DNA of 40,411 nucleotides, taken from NCBI GenBank assembly GCA_027306855.1, contig DAHUYZ010000013.1:1-40411 (forward strand). The letters are read 5' to 3'. The stretch comes from Solirubrobacterales bacterium. GTDB lineage: Bacteria; Actinomycetota; Thermoleophilia; Solirubrobacterales; Solirubrobacteraceae. The position numbers were made by a program, and so were the translations under genes. Shown piece by piece: positions 34,530 through 40,411 of the stretch; the first letter of the stretch is position 1; every line of letters begins with the position of its first letter. The notes below the pieces were generated by a model. The model did no database searches and was not told the DNA's origin. It saw only the letters and a program-made list of their open reading frames with translations.

Positions 34530-34535
34530 ATCGTA
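34530..34535 (-). promoter_or_regulatory. -10 box of the glutaredoxin-like gene
   Basis: On the minus strand TACGAT ends 7 nt before the GTG at 34522 and lies directly after the rnpB terminator, giving the gene its own leaderless start. Confidence 0.45.
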
Positions 34536-34544
34536 CAGCAATGG

Positions 34545-34570
34545 AAAGACCCCGCCGAAGCGGGGCCTTT
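34545..34570 (-). terminator. Intrinsic terminator of rnpB
   Basis: On the minus strand CCCCGC-TTCG-GCGGGG forms a 6-bp stem closed by a stable UUCG tetraloop, followed by TCTTT, and flanked by AAAG/CTTT that can extend the pairing. It directly follows the RNase P RNA 3' end. Confidence 0.8.
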
Positions 34571-34903
34571 CGTTAGCGGGTCGTTAAGCCGGATTCTGTC
34601 GTTGAGCAGCCATCCATCTGAGCGGCCTACCTGGATCTCGGCGGGCAGCCTGCAAGCGATCCTGCTCGGCCTTGCATCGGGTGGGGTTTGCCCAGCCGCC
34701 GCGTCACCGCGACGCTGGTGCGCTCTTACCGCACCATTTCACCCTTGCCTGCGAGCCGTTCACGTGGGACGGCCCACATAGGCGGTTTGTTTCTGTGGCA
34801 CTTTCCCTCGGGTTTCCCCGGGTCGAGTGTTCGACCACCCTTCCCTGTGATGTCCGGACTTTCCTCGAAGGCGCCAAGAGCCCCCGCGGCTGCTTGACCT
34901 GCA
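34571..34903 (-). ncRNA. rnpB: RNase P RNA (bacterial type A)
   Basis: This catalytic RNA matures tRNA 5' ends. Two universal blocks are exact or nearly so on the minus strand: GAGGAAAGTCCGGAC at 34866-34852 (P4 5' strand region) and ACAGAATCCGGCTTA at 34599-34585 (P4 3' strand region and 3' end). Others include AAACCGCC, GGTAAGAGCGCACC and GGGTAAACCCC-like segments in between (GGGCAAACCCCACCC). P2 can be drawn as AGCAGCC with GGCTGCT, and P1 as GCAGGTC with GACCCGC (one mismatch). The 5' end is set by the promoter and P1 to about 34903; both ends are approximate. About 333 nt is short for type A. Confidence 0.95.
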
Positions 34904-34909
34904 TACACC

Positions 34910-34938
34910 AGGGTAGCCGTGGGACGCCGGTTTGTGAA
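34910..34938 (-). promoter_or_regulatory. Promoter of rnpB
   Basis: On the minus strand TTCACA (34938-34933) and TACCCT (34915-34910) are 17 nt apart. Start near 34903 agrees with the beginning of helix P1. Confidence 0.65.
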
Positions 34939-35067
34939 GGCCGAGGGGGTCCTCCACCCTGATGCCTACGTATCTACATCGGCCGAGACATCAATGTTTA
35001 AATGATGACCCACTGACGAGCGCCTTCTGCCTCCTGCCCCTCGTCCGGCCGTCCTGTCTCCGGGCCC

Positions 35068-35694
35068 TCATCCCATGTCGCGCATGAGCCCGACAACCCG
35101 GCCCAGCACCTTGACTTCCTTGGTGCGGATCGGCTCCATAGCCTCGTTCTCGGGCTGCAAGCGGATGTGGTCGGACTCGCGGTAGACGCGCTTGACGGTC
35201 GCCTCCTCACCGAGCAGGGCGACGACGATCTCGCCTTGTTGGGCGGTCTGCTGGGGCTGGACGACGACCAGATCGCCTTCGAGGATGCCGGCGTCCTTCA
35301 TCGATTCGCCGCGGATGCGCAGCAGGTACTCGCCGCTGGACCCACCTGCGACGGGCGGGACGGACACGTACTCCTCGATGTTCTCCTCAGCGAGGATCGG
35401 CTGGCCGGCGGCGACTGAGCCGACGAGCGGAAGCTGCTCGCCCCGGACGATCGAGCGAACGGAGTCGACCGCGCTGCCGACGGCCTTGTCGAGCAGCTCG
35501 ATGGCGCGCGGCTTGGACGGATCGCGCCGTAGGAGCCCGATCTTCTCGAGGTTGGCGAGGTGGGTGTGGACCGTCGAGGACGAGGCGAGCCCAACCGCCT
35601 TGCCGATGTCGCGGACCGTCGGCGGATAGCCGTGGCGGGCCGAGTACTTGCGGATGAAGTCGAAGATCTCCTGCTGGCGCTTGGTCAGGTCCAT
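35068..35694 (-). CDS. lexA: LexA repressor, SOS regulator
   Basis: The 208-residue protein represses DNA-damage genes and cleaves itself when RecA is active. It has an N-terminal winged-helix domain (TKRQQEIFDFIRKY, about 1-65), the Ala96-Gly97 cleavage site in GSVAAGQPI, and the Ser131 (GESMKDAGI) and Lys168 (ATVKRVYRE) catalytic pair. The ATG at 35694 matches the family start and has GAGGGGGC about 11 nt upstream; an in-frame ATG at 35733 would add 13 residues. A perfect LexA box lies 45 nt upstream, so the gene is autoregulated. Confidence 0.97.
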   Translation of the reverse strand: MDLTKRQQEIFDFIRKYSARHGYPPTVRDIGKAVGLASSSTVHTHLANLEKIGLLRRDPSKPRAIELLDKAVGSAVDSVRSIVRGEQLPLVGSVAAGQPILAEENIEEYVSVPPVAGGSSGEYLLRIRGESMKDAGILEGDLVVVQPQQTAQQGEIVVALLGEEATVKRVYRESDHIRLQPENEAMEPIRTKEVKVLGRVVGLMRDMG

Positions 35695-35738
35695 CTCTGA
35701 TGAGCCCCCTCGTCGGCGGTTGGAAATGGGCATAGAAC

Positions 35739-35750
35739 GAACGTGTGTTC
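35739..35750. promoter_or_regulatory. LexA (SOS) box
   Basis: GAACGTGTGTTC matches the Gram-positive SOS consensus GAAC-N4-GTTC perfectly, with flanking C and G extending the palindrome by one base each side. A minus-strand -10 candidate TATCGT (35758-35753) ends 2 nt before it, so bound LexA would cover the lexA start point. Confidence 0.85.
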
Positions 35751-35843
35751 GTACGATAGCGGGCCGGCCAGACGGATGCAAGACCCCTGGGGACCCCGAG
35801 CCACGCGCCACCACCCGAGCGAGGACATCTTCCTTCCTGCGGC

Positions 35844-35849
35844 TATACT
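35844..35849 (+). promoter_or_regulatory. -10 box of tRNA-Leu
   Basis: TATACT, close to the TATAAT consensus, lies 11 nt before the mature tRNA 5' end. No good -35 is seen at the usual distance. Confidence 0.45.
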
Positions 35850-35860
35850 CGCCCCCCTCT

Positions 35861-35946
<86 letters not shown>

Positions 35947-36017
35947 CTGGAGACCCTGCGCAGCCGGTATCGCCGGGCGAGCCTGAATGCGCACTCAGCG
36001 CAAGCCCGGCCGTCCGC

Positions 36018-36149
36018 TCACGCCACGGCGGCGAACTCTCGCTCGAGTCCGCCGTCTACCGTGCGCTGAAAGCAGACCAGCAGCTCCTCGTCCAACACGG
36101 CGGCGATCCGTTGAAGAGTGGGCAACTGAGGAGGCGGCTTGCCGGCCAT
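36018..36149 (-). pseudogene. Remnant of an XRE-family helix-turn-helix regulator (C-terminal half)
   Basis: A 43-residue frame (MAGKPPPQLPTLQRIAAVLD, then EELLVCFQRTVDGG) matches the end of XRE-type DNA-binding domains, where PTLxRIAxALDEEL is the typical last helix pair. The recognition helices are missing: upstream in the same frame there are only about 19 sense codons before a stop. It begins 5 nt after the small gene before it on the minus strand. It is most likely a decayed antitoxin-type regulator, though a short expressed protein is not excluded. Resemblance is by pattern, not search. Confidence 0.55.
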
Positions 36150-36154
36150 AGCGC

Positions 36155-36346
36155 CTATCCCAGCGAGCGAGAAGCAGGCAGATCGACGCGCGCCGATCCG
36201 ACGAACCTGCCGAGCAACTCATTCTCCATTCGCAGTTGCTCAGCAGACTTGCGTCCCGACCGCAGATCGCGCTCGTCAGCCATACGAGACGCCTGCTTTT
36301 CCCGAGCACGAACACGAGGGTCGAAACAATCATCTTGAAGCCTCAT
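36155..36346 (-). CDS. Small charged protein of unknown function
   Basis: The 63-residue protein is highly charged, with MADERDLRSGRKSAEQL and MENELLGRF, then VDLPASRSLG at the end; it is probably helical and soluble. It resembles short conserved hypothetical proteins of actinobacteria ending in an ENxxF and R(I/V)DL pattern, from memory. A TAGAAT box 9 nt before the ATG supports expression as a leaderless gene. It is followed directly by the XRE remnant, so the two may have formed a small regulatory pair. Confidence 0.5.
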   Translation of the reverse strand: MRLQDDCFDPRVRAREKQASRMADERDLRSGRKSAEQLRMENELLGRFVGSARVDLPASRSLG

Positions 36347-36355
36347 CGCAGCGCC

Positions 36356-36361
36356 ATTCTA
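36356..36361 (-). promoter_or_regulatory. -10 box before the small charged protein
   Basis: On the minus strand TAGAAT ends 9 nt before the ATG at 36346. Confidence 0.35.
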
Positions 36362-36426
36362 CAGGCTTCGCCTCGACTCAAGAGCGGGTGGGAGCTGGGG
36401 CATGCGGTCGTATGGGGAGAGGCTCG

Positions 36427-36864
36427 TCACGCCGGTTGGGATCGCGGCTTGGCCTCGCCGTAGCGCTCCAACCCGTCGTCGGGAATCGGCTCCCACGGAG
36501 CTGCGTAGGAGACGAAGGAGCGCCAGCTCGGCCGGATGCCGGGATCGCCATCGAACGCGCCCATCCGCACGCTCATCTGCGTGTGATCGTCGGCCTCGCG
36601 GCTAAAGAGGTGAGAACCGCACTCGCCGCAGAACAGCTTCTCGTGACCGCCATCGGGATGACGCCACGCCTTCAACTGCTCCTCGCCTCGCAGCAGTCGC
36701 AGGGCGCGCCCGTCGATCCTCACCTGCGCCGAGCTTGACGTTCCCGTTCGCCGCTGACAACGAGTGCAGTGACAGTAGCCGGCGGTCAACGGCGGCGCCG
36801 ACAGCTCGAACCGAATCCCGTCACACAGGCAACCTCCCGTCAACACCGTGTCATGCACGGCCAA
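36427..36864 (-). CDS. GFA family (glutathione-dependent formaldehyde-activating enzyme-like) protein
   Basis: The 145-residue protein has the zinc-binding cysteine pattern of the GFA/CENP-V fold: GGCLCDGIRFE, CHCTRCQRRTG and FCGECGSHLFSRE. Founding members were thought to join formaldehyde to glutathione, but most bacterial members have unknown substrates, and actinobacteria generally lack glutathione. Start is uncertain: TTG at 36864 or GTG at 36858. It stands alone; the 229 nt upstream, to 37093, hold no gene I can support. Confidence 0.88.
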   Translation of the reverse strand: MAVHDTVLTGGCLCDGIRFELSAPPLTAGYCHCTRCQRRTGTSSSAQVRIDGRALRLLRGEEQLKAWRHPDGGHEKLFCGECGSHLFSREADDHTQMSVRMGAFDGDPGIRPSWRSFVSYAAPWEPIPDDGLERYGEAKPRSQPA

Positions 36865-37079
36865 GAGTCTGGCACGTCGAGCTATCTTCGCTTCGCGCCG
36901 GCAGGATCAGCCTTCTCGATCGCCACCACCGTTACCGCATCTTCTTGTCGCGTCCGAAGCTCTGCGCTATGCGGCAGAAGCGGTGCGGGAGCGCGAGCTT
37001 CCAATCGCCGCCGCGGCGTGAAGCTCCTCATCGACGAGCGCGAACCCGCTGATTGAGCGACGTCGCCCGCAAGCTGGCG

Positions 37080-37085
37080 TATCTT
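37080..37085 (+). promoter_or_regulatory. -10 box before the O-methyltransferase gene
   Basis: TATCTT ends 8 nt before the ATG at 37094; no ribosome-binding sequence is present. Confidence 0.4.
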
Positions 37086-37093
37086 CCTCGGCC

Positions 37094-37783
37094 ATGAGCC
37101 AGGATCTCTGGACCGCCATAGACGAGTACATAACCGGGCATCTGATCGAGCCCGATCCGGCTCTGGACACAGCGCTGAGCGCCAGCGATGCTGCCGGCCT
37201 GCCGCAGATCGCCATCACCCCCAGTCAAGGCAAGCTGCTTGAACTGCTCGCACGCATCCACCATGCCAGCTCGATTCTCGAGCTGGGCACGCTCGGCGGC
37301 TACAGCACCATCTGGCTGGCTCGTGCGCTGCCACGCGATGGGCGCCTGGTAACGCTCGAGCGCGAACCCTCCTACGCCGAGATCGCTCGCGCGAGCATCG
37401 ACAATGCGGGCTTCGGTGAGATCGTGGAGATCCGTGTCGGTCCTGCGCTGCAGACTCTGCCCGAGCTTCATGCCGAAGGCGCCGGACCCTTCGATCTGAT
37501 CTTCATAGACGCAGACAAGCAGAACTACCCGGGATACCTGGAATGGTCGCTGAAGCTCTCGCGGGTCGGGACAGTCATCGTCGGCGACAACGTCGTGCGC
37601 GCCGGTGCGATCCTCGACCCCGCCGCCGGCGATCCCAGCTTCAACGACGGCGGAACAGCAGCCGGCGCCCGCCGCTTCTATGAGATGCTCGCCGCCGAGC
37701 CACGCCTCAGCGCGACCGCGATCCAGACGGTCGGCGCCAAGGGCCACGACGGCTTCGCGCTTGCGCTGGTGAGAGAGACATGA
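37094..37783 (+). CDS. Class I SAM-dependent O-methyltransferase (catechol-OMT-like family)
   Basis: The 229-residue protein has the usual length of the family that includes caffeoyl-CoA and catechol O-methyltransferases. Motif I reads ILELGTLGGYSTIWLARALP, followed by GRLVTLEREPSYAEIA, the metal-binding Asp region FDLIFIDADKQNYPGYLEW, and VIVGDNVVRAG. It methylates a hydroxyl of a small molecule using a divalent metal; the substrate is unknown. The downstream GNAT fragment overlaps its stop by 4 nt (ATGA). Confidence 0.92.
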   Translation: MSQDLWTAIDEYITGHLIEPDPALDTALSASDAAGLPQIAITPSQGKLLELLARIHHASSILELGTLGGYSTIWLARALPRDGRLVTLEREPSYAEIARASIDNAGFGEIVEIRVGPALQTLPELHAEGAGPFDLIFIDADKQNYPGYLEWSLKLSRVGTVIVGDNVVRAGAILDPAAGDPSFNDGGTAAGARRFYEMLAAEPRLSATAIQTVGAKGHDGFALALVRET

Positions 37784-37956
37784 GCGTCGTACGAGCCCAG
37801 ACCGAAACGCTCGCAATCCGTGAGCTGGATGTCGGCCATACGCATCTAGCCCATCGGGCGATTCGGACGCTGCGCACCGCATATGAGGACGAGCGGCGCT
37901 TCGCTGAGCACGTCGACAACGTCCTGCGCCCCGCCGGCTTCGCACGCGGGCTGTAG
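37780..37956 (+). pseudogene. N-terminal fragment of a GNAT-type acetyltransferase
   Basis: A 58-residue frame starts at an ATG overlapping the methyltransferase stop. The pattern IRELDVG ... AIRTLRTAYEDERRFAEHV ... RPAGFARGL resembles the first 60 residues of GNAT acetyltransferases, just before the first core strands. The acetyl-CoA-binding motif (Q/RxxGxG/A) is absent and the next gene is on the other strand. It is probably a truncated remnant; a short real protein is possible. The match is by pattern, not search. Confidence 0.5.
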
Positions 37957-37984
37957 CCAGCAGCATCCGCTCATCGCCTCGTGT

Positions 37985-38221
37985 TCATCCGGGGCAGTCG
38001 ATCCATCGCAATACCAGACCGTCGCGCACCTCGTGGTAGGAAGGGGGCGCGGGCGGCGGATCACCGGAAAGGCACGCGATCACCGCGTCCGGGCCGTGCA
38101 ACTCGTCTTCAGCCGCTGTCGTCCAGTGCACTTCCGGGTGCAGCAGCCGCGCGAGACGAACCCAGTTACGCGCATCGATCGTGGCGAGCACGTCGCATAC
38201 GACAGGCACCTGCTCGGCCAT
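37985..38221 (-). CDS. Small SnoaL/NTF2-like protein
   Basis: The 78-residue protein has the features of a short NTF2-like fold: an N-terminal helix pair (VLATIDARNWVRLARLLHPEVHW), a HGPDAVIACLSG turn, and a closing strand EVRDGLVLRWIDCPG. NTF2-like proteins bind small ligands or catalyse isomerisations; this one is shorter than the usual 110-130 residues and may be a minimal form. A GAGGAG sequence lies about 10 nt before the ATG. It is the last of a minus-strand run. Confidence 0.65.
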   Translation of the reverse strand: MAEQVPVVCDVLATIDARNWVRLARLLHPEVHWTTAAEDELHGPDAVIACLSGDPPPAPPSYHEVRDGLVLRWIDCPG

Positions 38222-38259
38222 GCGCTCAGTCTCCTCGCTCCGAAGACAGCCTCAACCGC

Positions 38260-38580
38260 TCATGCCGAACGCAGCGCCGGCATGTCTGCGCGCACCAATA
38301 CGATCGCCGCAAAGGCACCGGAAACGAGCAGCACCGCCGGCCAGGCCCCTACCGCGAGCGCGAGAACATGGGACAGCACGAACGCGGTGATCCCTGCCGC
38401 GGCAAGCTGTGCTGCGATGCGCATGTCCCGACGCATGACCCACAGCCGAACGCACGTCAGCCCGCCGACTGCGAGCACGACCCCACCGAGCGGACGCGAC
38501 CCTGTGGAGACCGCGACCGCGTAGCCCCCGATGAGCGACGCGGCGGCGAGCGGGGCCGTCGGATAGGAGCGTGCCTTCAC
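38260..38580 (-). CDS. Small integral membrane protein of unknown function
   Basis: The 106-residue protein has about four hydrophobic segments, with basic loops such as RLWVMRRDMR. I recognise no family. The GTG at 38580 is chosen because it overlaps the methyltransferase stop by 4 nt (GTGA), so the two are translationally coupled. The frame is open further upstream, but that part lies antisense-free inside the methyltransferase gene in another frame. Confidence 0.7.
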   Translation of the reverse strand: MKARSYPTAPLAAASLIGGYAVAVSTGSRPLGGVVLAVGGLTCVRLWVMRRDMRIAAQLAAAGITAFVLSHVLALAVGAWPAVLLVSGAFAAIVLVRADMPALRSA

Positions 38581-39230
38581 GGCTTGACTCCAACGAGCAG
38601 CGCCATCTCGAGCCACTTCCAGTAGCAGTCCACGTCGTCGAACCCGATCTCCCGCAGCCAATCGAGTTGGGTGTGCACGTCGAGCAGACGGTCGGATGGG
38701 TCCTCGTGCTCGATCGGCTCGTTGATCGCTTCGAAGAACGCGAGGTGCAGTCGTTGGGTCGGCGATGCGACGTGCTCGAAGTTCGCGAACACACCACCCG
38801 GCTCGAGCAGGTCGAAGGCTTCGGCATACAGCGTGCGCTTGCGCTCGTGCTCGAGATGGTGGATCACGAACGACGACACGACCGCGTCGAACCTTCCGAG
38901 GTCCGGCAACGGTTCCGTCAGATCGTGCTTGACCAACTCGACACGCTCGTCTACGCCGAAGCGATCGTGTGCCCGCGCGAGCATGACATCCGAGAAGTCG
39001 ATGCCGACGCCGGCGATCTCTGGACGATCGGCCTGGAGCAGAGCAAGTAGGCGCCCGTCGCCGGTCCCGATATCGAGGACGCGACGAGCGTCCCGCGGGA
39101 CGTGTTCGAGCAGCACGCCCTCGCCCTCCATTCGGTGCGGGAACTCATCTGCCCGCTCCAGGTAGCGCGAGACATGCTCGATGGTTGTCCACTCTTCGGA
39201 TGGCACGTGCGGATGCTCTCGGCGAGTCAC
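38577..39230 (-). CDS. Class I SAM-dependent methyltransferase
   Basis: The 217-residue protein has motif I VLDIGTGDGRLLALLQ, motif II GVGIDFSDVMLARA, and the motif IV/post-I region FDAVVSSFVIHHLEHERK, followed by LLEPGGVFANFEHVASP. This is the generic small-molecule methyltransferase fold; the substrate is unknown. The GTG start overlaps the stop of the broken pyrE frame by 4 nt, so it was coupled to pyrE before decay. An ATG is not available at this position. Confidence 0.9.
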   Translation of the reverse strand: MTRREHPHVPSEEWTTIEHVSRYLERADEFPHRMEGEGVLLEHVPRDARRVLDIGTGDGRLLALLQADRPEIAGVGIDFSDVMLARAHDRFGVDERVELVKHDLTEPLPDLGRFDAVVSSFVIHHLEHERKRTLYAEAFDLLEPGGVFANFEHVASPTQRLHLAFFEAINEPIEHEDPSDRLLDVHTQLDWLREIGFDDVDCYWKWLEMALLVGVKP

Positions 39231-39708
39231 GAAGCATCGTCGGCCTGCGAGGCCGCCTCGCTCGACGCCACACGCGTGAGCTCGCTCATCGTGAACAACG
39301 CGCGCAGCTGAAGACCCTCAGCCGCGAGTCTCTCGGCTCCGCCGGCCTCACGGTCAATCACGCAGAGGACCGCGGCGATCTCGGCTCCCTCGGCACTCTC
39401 TTGGCCTGCTTGCGCACGAATAGCGTCGGCAGCCCCGACACCTGCGAGCAGACCGTCGCCAGCGGCACGCCGCCAAGCTCGAGACCCGCCAGCGCGTCCA
39501 CCTGCTCGGGAAGAAGCTCCACCAGCGCCTGCGCGATCTCGTGAAGCAGTCGCGGATCGGACTCGAACAGGTACTTGTCGAAGTACTCGCTACTCGTCGC
39601 GCCCGAGCGCAAGACGAAGCTCCCGGTCAGATGGGCACGCTCGTAGATGCGCGATGCCAATCGATGCCCGTCGGAACGCGATGCGCTCATGCCGGGAGAG
39701 TCTGGCAT
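39227..39708 (-). pseudogene. pyrE: Orotate phosphoribosyltransferase, internally deleted and frameshifted
   Basis: The first part (about 104 residues) is a good PyrE N-terminus: TGSFVLRSGATSSEYFDKYLFE and GLELGGVPLATVCS, ending LFVRKQAK. In the next frame the sequence resumes as GAEIAAVLCVIDREAGGAE and LRALFTMSEL, the PyrE C-terminus. Roughly 40 residues between are missing, including the PRPP-binding loop of the VVEDVVTSGG type. Without it the enzyme cannot work. An intact pyrE must lie elsewhere unless the cell is an auxotroph. The join carries GAGGGAGCCGAG, which could mark a deletion between short repeats. Confidence 0.85.
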
Positions 39709-39819
39709 GCCCGCCGCCGGACCTGGGCGTAGGCTCCGTCAGCGTTAGCGAAAGTGTTCGAGCCACACCAGGAGCCCGTCGACTATCTCGACGGCGAGAG
39801 CTGAGCGGAGATCGATCGC

Positions 39820-40411
39820 GTGAAGACGATGGCCATCCCAACACGACTGGTCGACCGTTTGGTCGATGTCACCGCACGGCGGCCATCGGGTTGGATGGCC
39901 CGCAAGACCTACGGTGGGACGGCCGGCGCTCCAGCGGGACACGAGGCTGTGTTCGACCGGCTCCTCGACGCCGCAGGCTCCTTGGAGGGCAAGCGCTGTC
40001 TTGAGATCGGGTGCGGCGGTGGGCGGTTGCTGCAGCGCATCCTCGACGGTGGCGCGAGCAGCGCAGCCGCTCTGGATCACAGCGAGGAGATGCTCAGGCT
40101 CAGCGGCGAGCGCAACGCGACCGCTCTACGCGATGGACGTCTCGATCTCAAGCACGGCGACGCCTCCCGATTGCCGTGGCAGAACGACAGCTTTGACATC
40201 GTGCTCTCGGCGAACACGCTCTTCTTCATCGCCGACCCTGGCCCAGTGCTCGCCGAGATACGACGCGTGCTCGCACCGGACGGCCGCGTGGTGATCGGTA
40301 CGGTCCCCGGCCCACTCCCCCAAGCGTCCCTGCGCAACTGGTGGGTATACGTATGGGGATCACGCATGCACGTGTACGACGAGGACACGATGCGAGCCAT
40401 GCTTCATGACG
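39820..40411 (+). CDS. Class I SAM-dependent methyltransferase, cut by the window end
   Basis: At least 197 residues are visible; the frame runs past the end of the window. Motif I reads CLEIGCGGGRLLQRIL, followed by AALDHSEEMLRLSGERN, GDASRLPWQNDSFDIVLSANTLFFI and VLAPDGRVVIGTVPG, typical of UbiE-like methyltransferases. Start is the GTG at 39820 (an in-frame stop lies just upstream; GGAG about 10 nt before) or the ATG at 39829. It is divergent from the broken pyrE. Substrate unknown. Confidence 0.88.
   Translation, partial: MKTMAIPTRLVDRLVDVTARRPSGWMARKTYGGTAGAPAGHEAVFDRLLDAAGSLEGKRCLEIGCGGGRLLQRILDGGASSAAALDHSEEMLRLSGERNATALRDGRLDLKHGDASRLPWQNDSFDIVLSANTLFFIADPGPVLAEIRRVLAPDGRVVIGTVPGPLPQASLRNWWVYVWGSRMHVYDEDTMRAMLHD

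Noticed and set aside
36900-37018. Possible coding remnant reading LLVASEALRYAAEAVRERELPI
   Set aside because: Looks protein-like and ends in a stop, but there is no start, no family match I can name, and it is short.
39745-40080. 111-residue minus-strand frame opposite the last methyltransferase
   Set aside because: Mostly antisense to the methyltransferase motifs; composition typical of a shadow.

Overview
The window is high-GC bacterial chromosome, about two thirds G+C by eye. I place it in the Actinomycetota, possibly class Thermoleophilia. The grounds are the codon bias, the GAAC-N4-GTTC LexA box, the CBS-less GuaB3 next to guaA, the rplM-rpsI-glmM-glmS-nnrD-alr block, and many genes that look leaderless (a TAnnnT box 6-9 nt before the start codon). 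The class is inference; no 16S rRNA gene is present. There is no CRISPR array, insertion sequence or prophage.

Layout. (1) 31-4105, minus strand: thioredoxin reductase, a flippase-like membrane protein, a PAP2 phosphatase and a class I glutamine amidotransferase-like hydrolase, with an enoyl-CoA hydratase (4125-4937) reading away from a shared, nearly symmetric -10 element. (2) 5035-14931: a terminal-oxidase region. It holds an A1-type haem-copper oxidase (ctaC-ctaD-ctaB plus two small membrane proteins), a minus-strand CBS-pair protein, then a separate A2-type oxidase (ctaC2-ctaD2, a tandem stress-protein-like gene, the only ctaE, and a 36-residue membrane protein). A minus-strand lipoprotein fusing cytochrome c to a cupredoxin converges on it and is a plausible electron donor. 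(3) 14944-17896: glycosyltransferase, small zinc-ribbon protein, Ser/Thr/Gly-rich lipoprotein and a secreted protein. (4) 17949-30405, minus strand: HIT protein, CCA nucleotidyltransferase, alr, nnrD, glmS, glmM, rpsI (with a long acidic extension), rplM, guaA and guaB3. These cover wall-precursor supply, translation and GMP synthesis. (5) 30488-34125: a divergent leucyl-tRNA synthetase-like protein overlapping threonine synthase. (6) 34208-35946: glutaredoxin-like protein, rnpB (RNase P RNA) with promoter and terminator, lexA with its SOS box, and tRNA-Leu(GAG). (7) 36018-40411: an accessory-looking region of methyltransferases, a GFA-family protein and small proteins. It contains at least three gene remnants: the C-terminal half of an XRE regulator, an N-terminal GNAT fragment and an internally deleted pyrE.

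The strongest candidates for something unusual are the paired A1/A2 oxidases with their embedded tandem-domain protein and cytochrome-cupredoxin lipoprotein, the LeuRS-like protein whose amino-acid pocket and editing motifs are altered and whose C-terminal domain is missing, the uS9 protein with a 175-residue acidic extension, and the decay zone downstream of tRNA-Leu. All coordinates come from reading the sequence; no database search was run.
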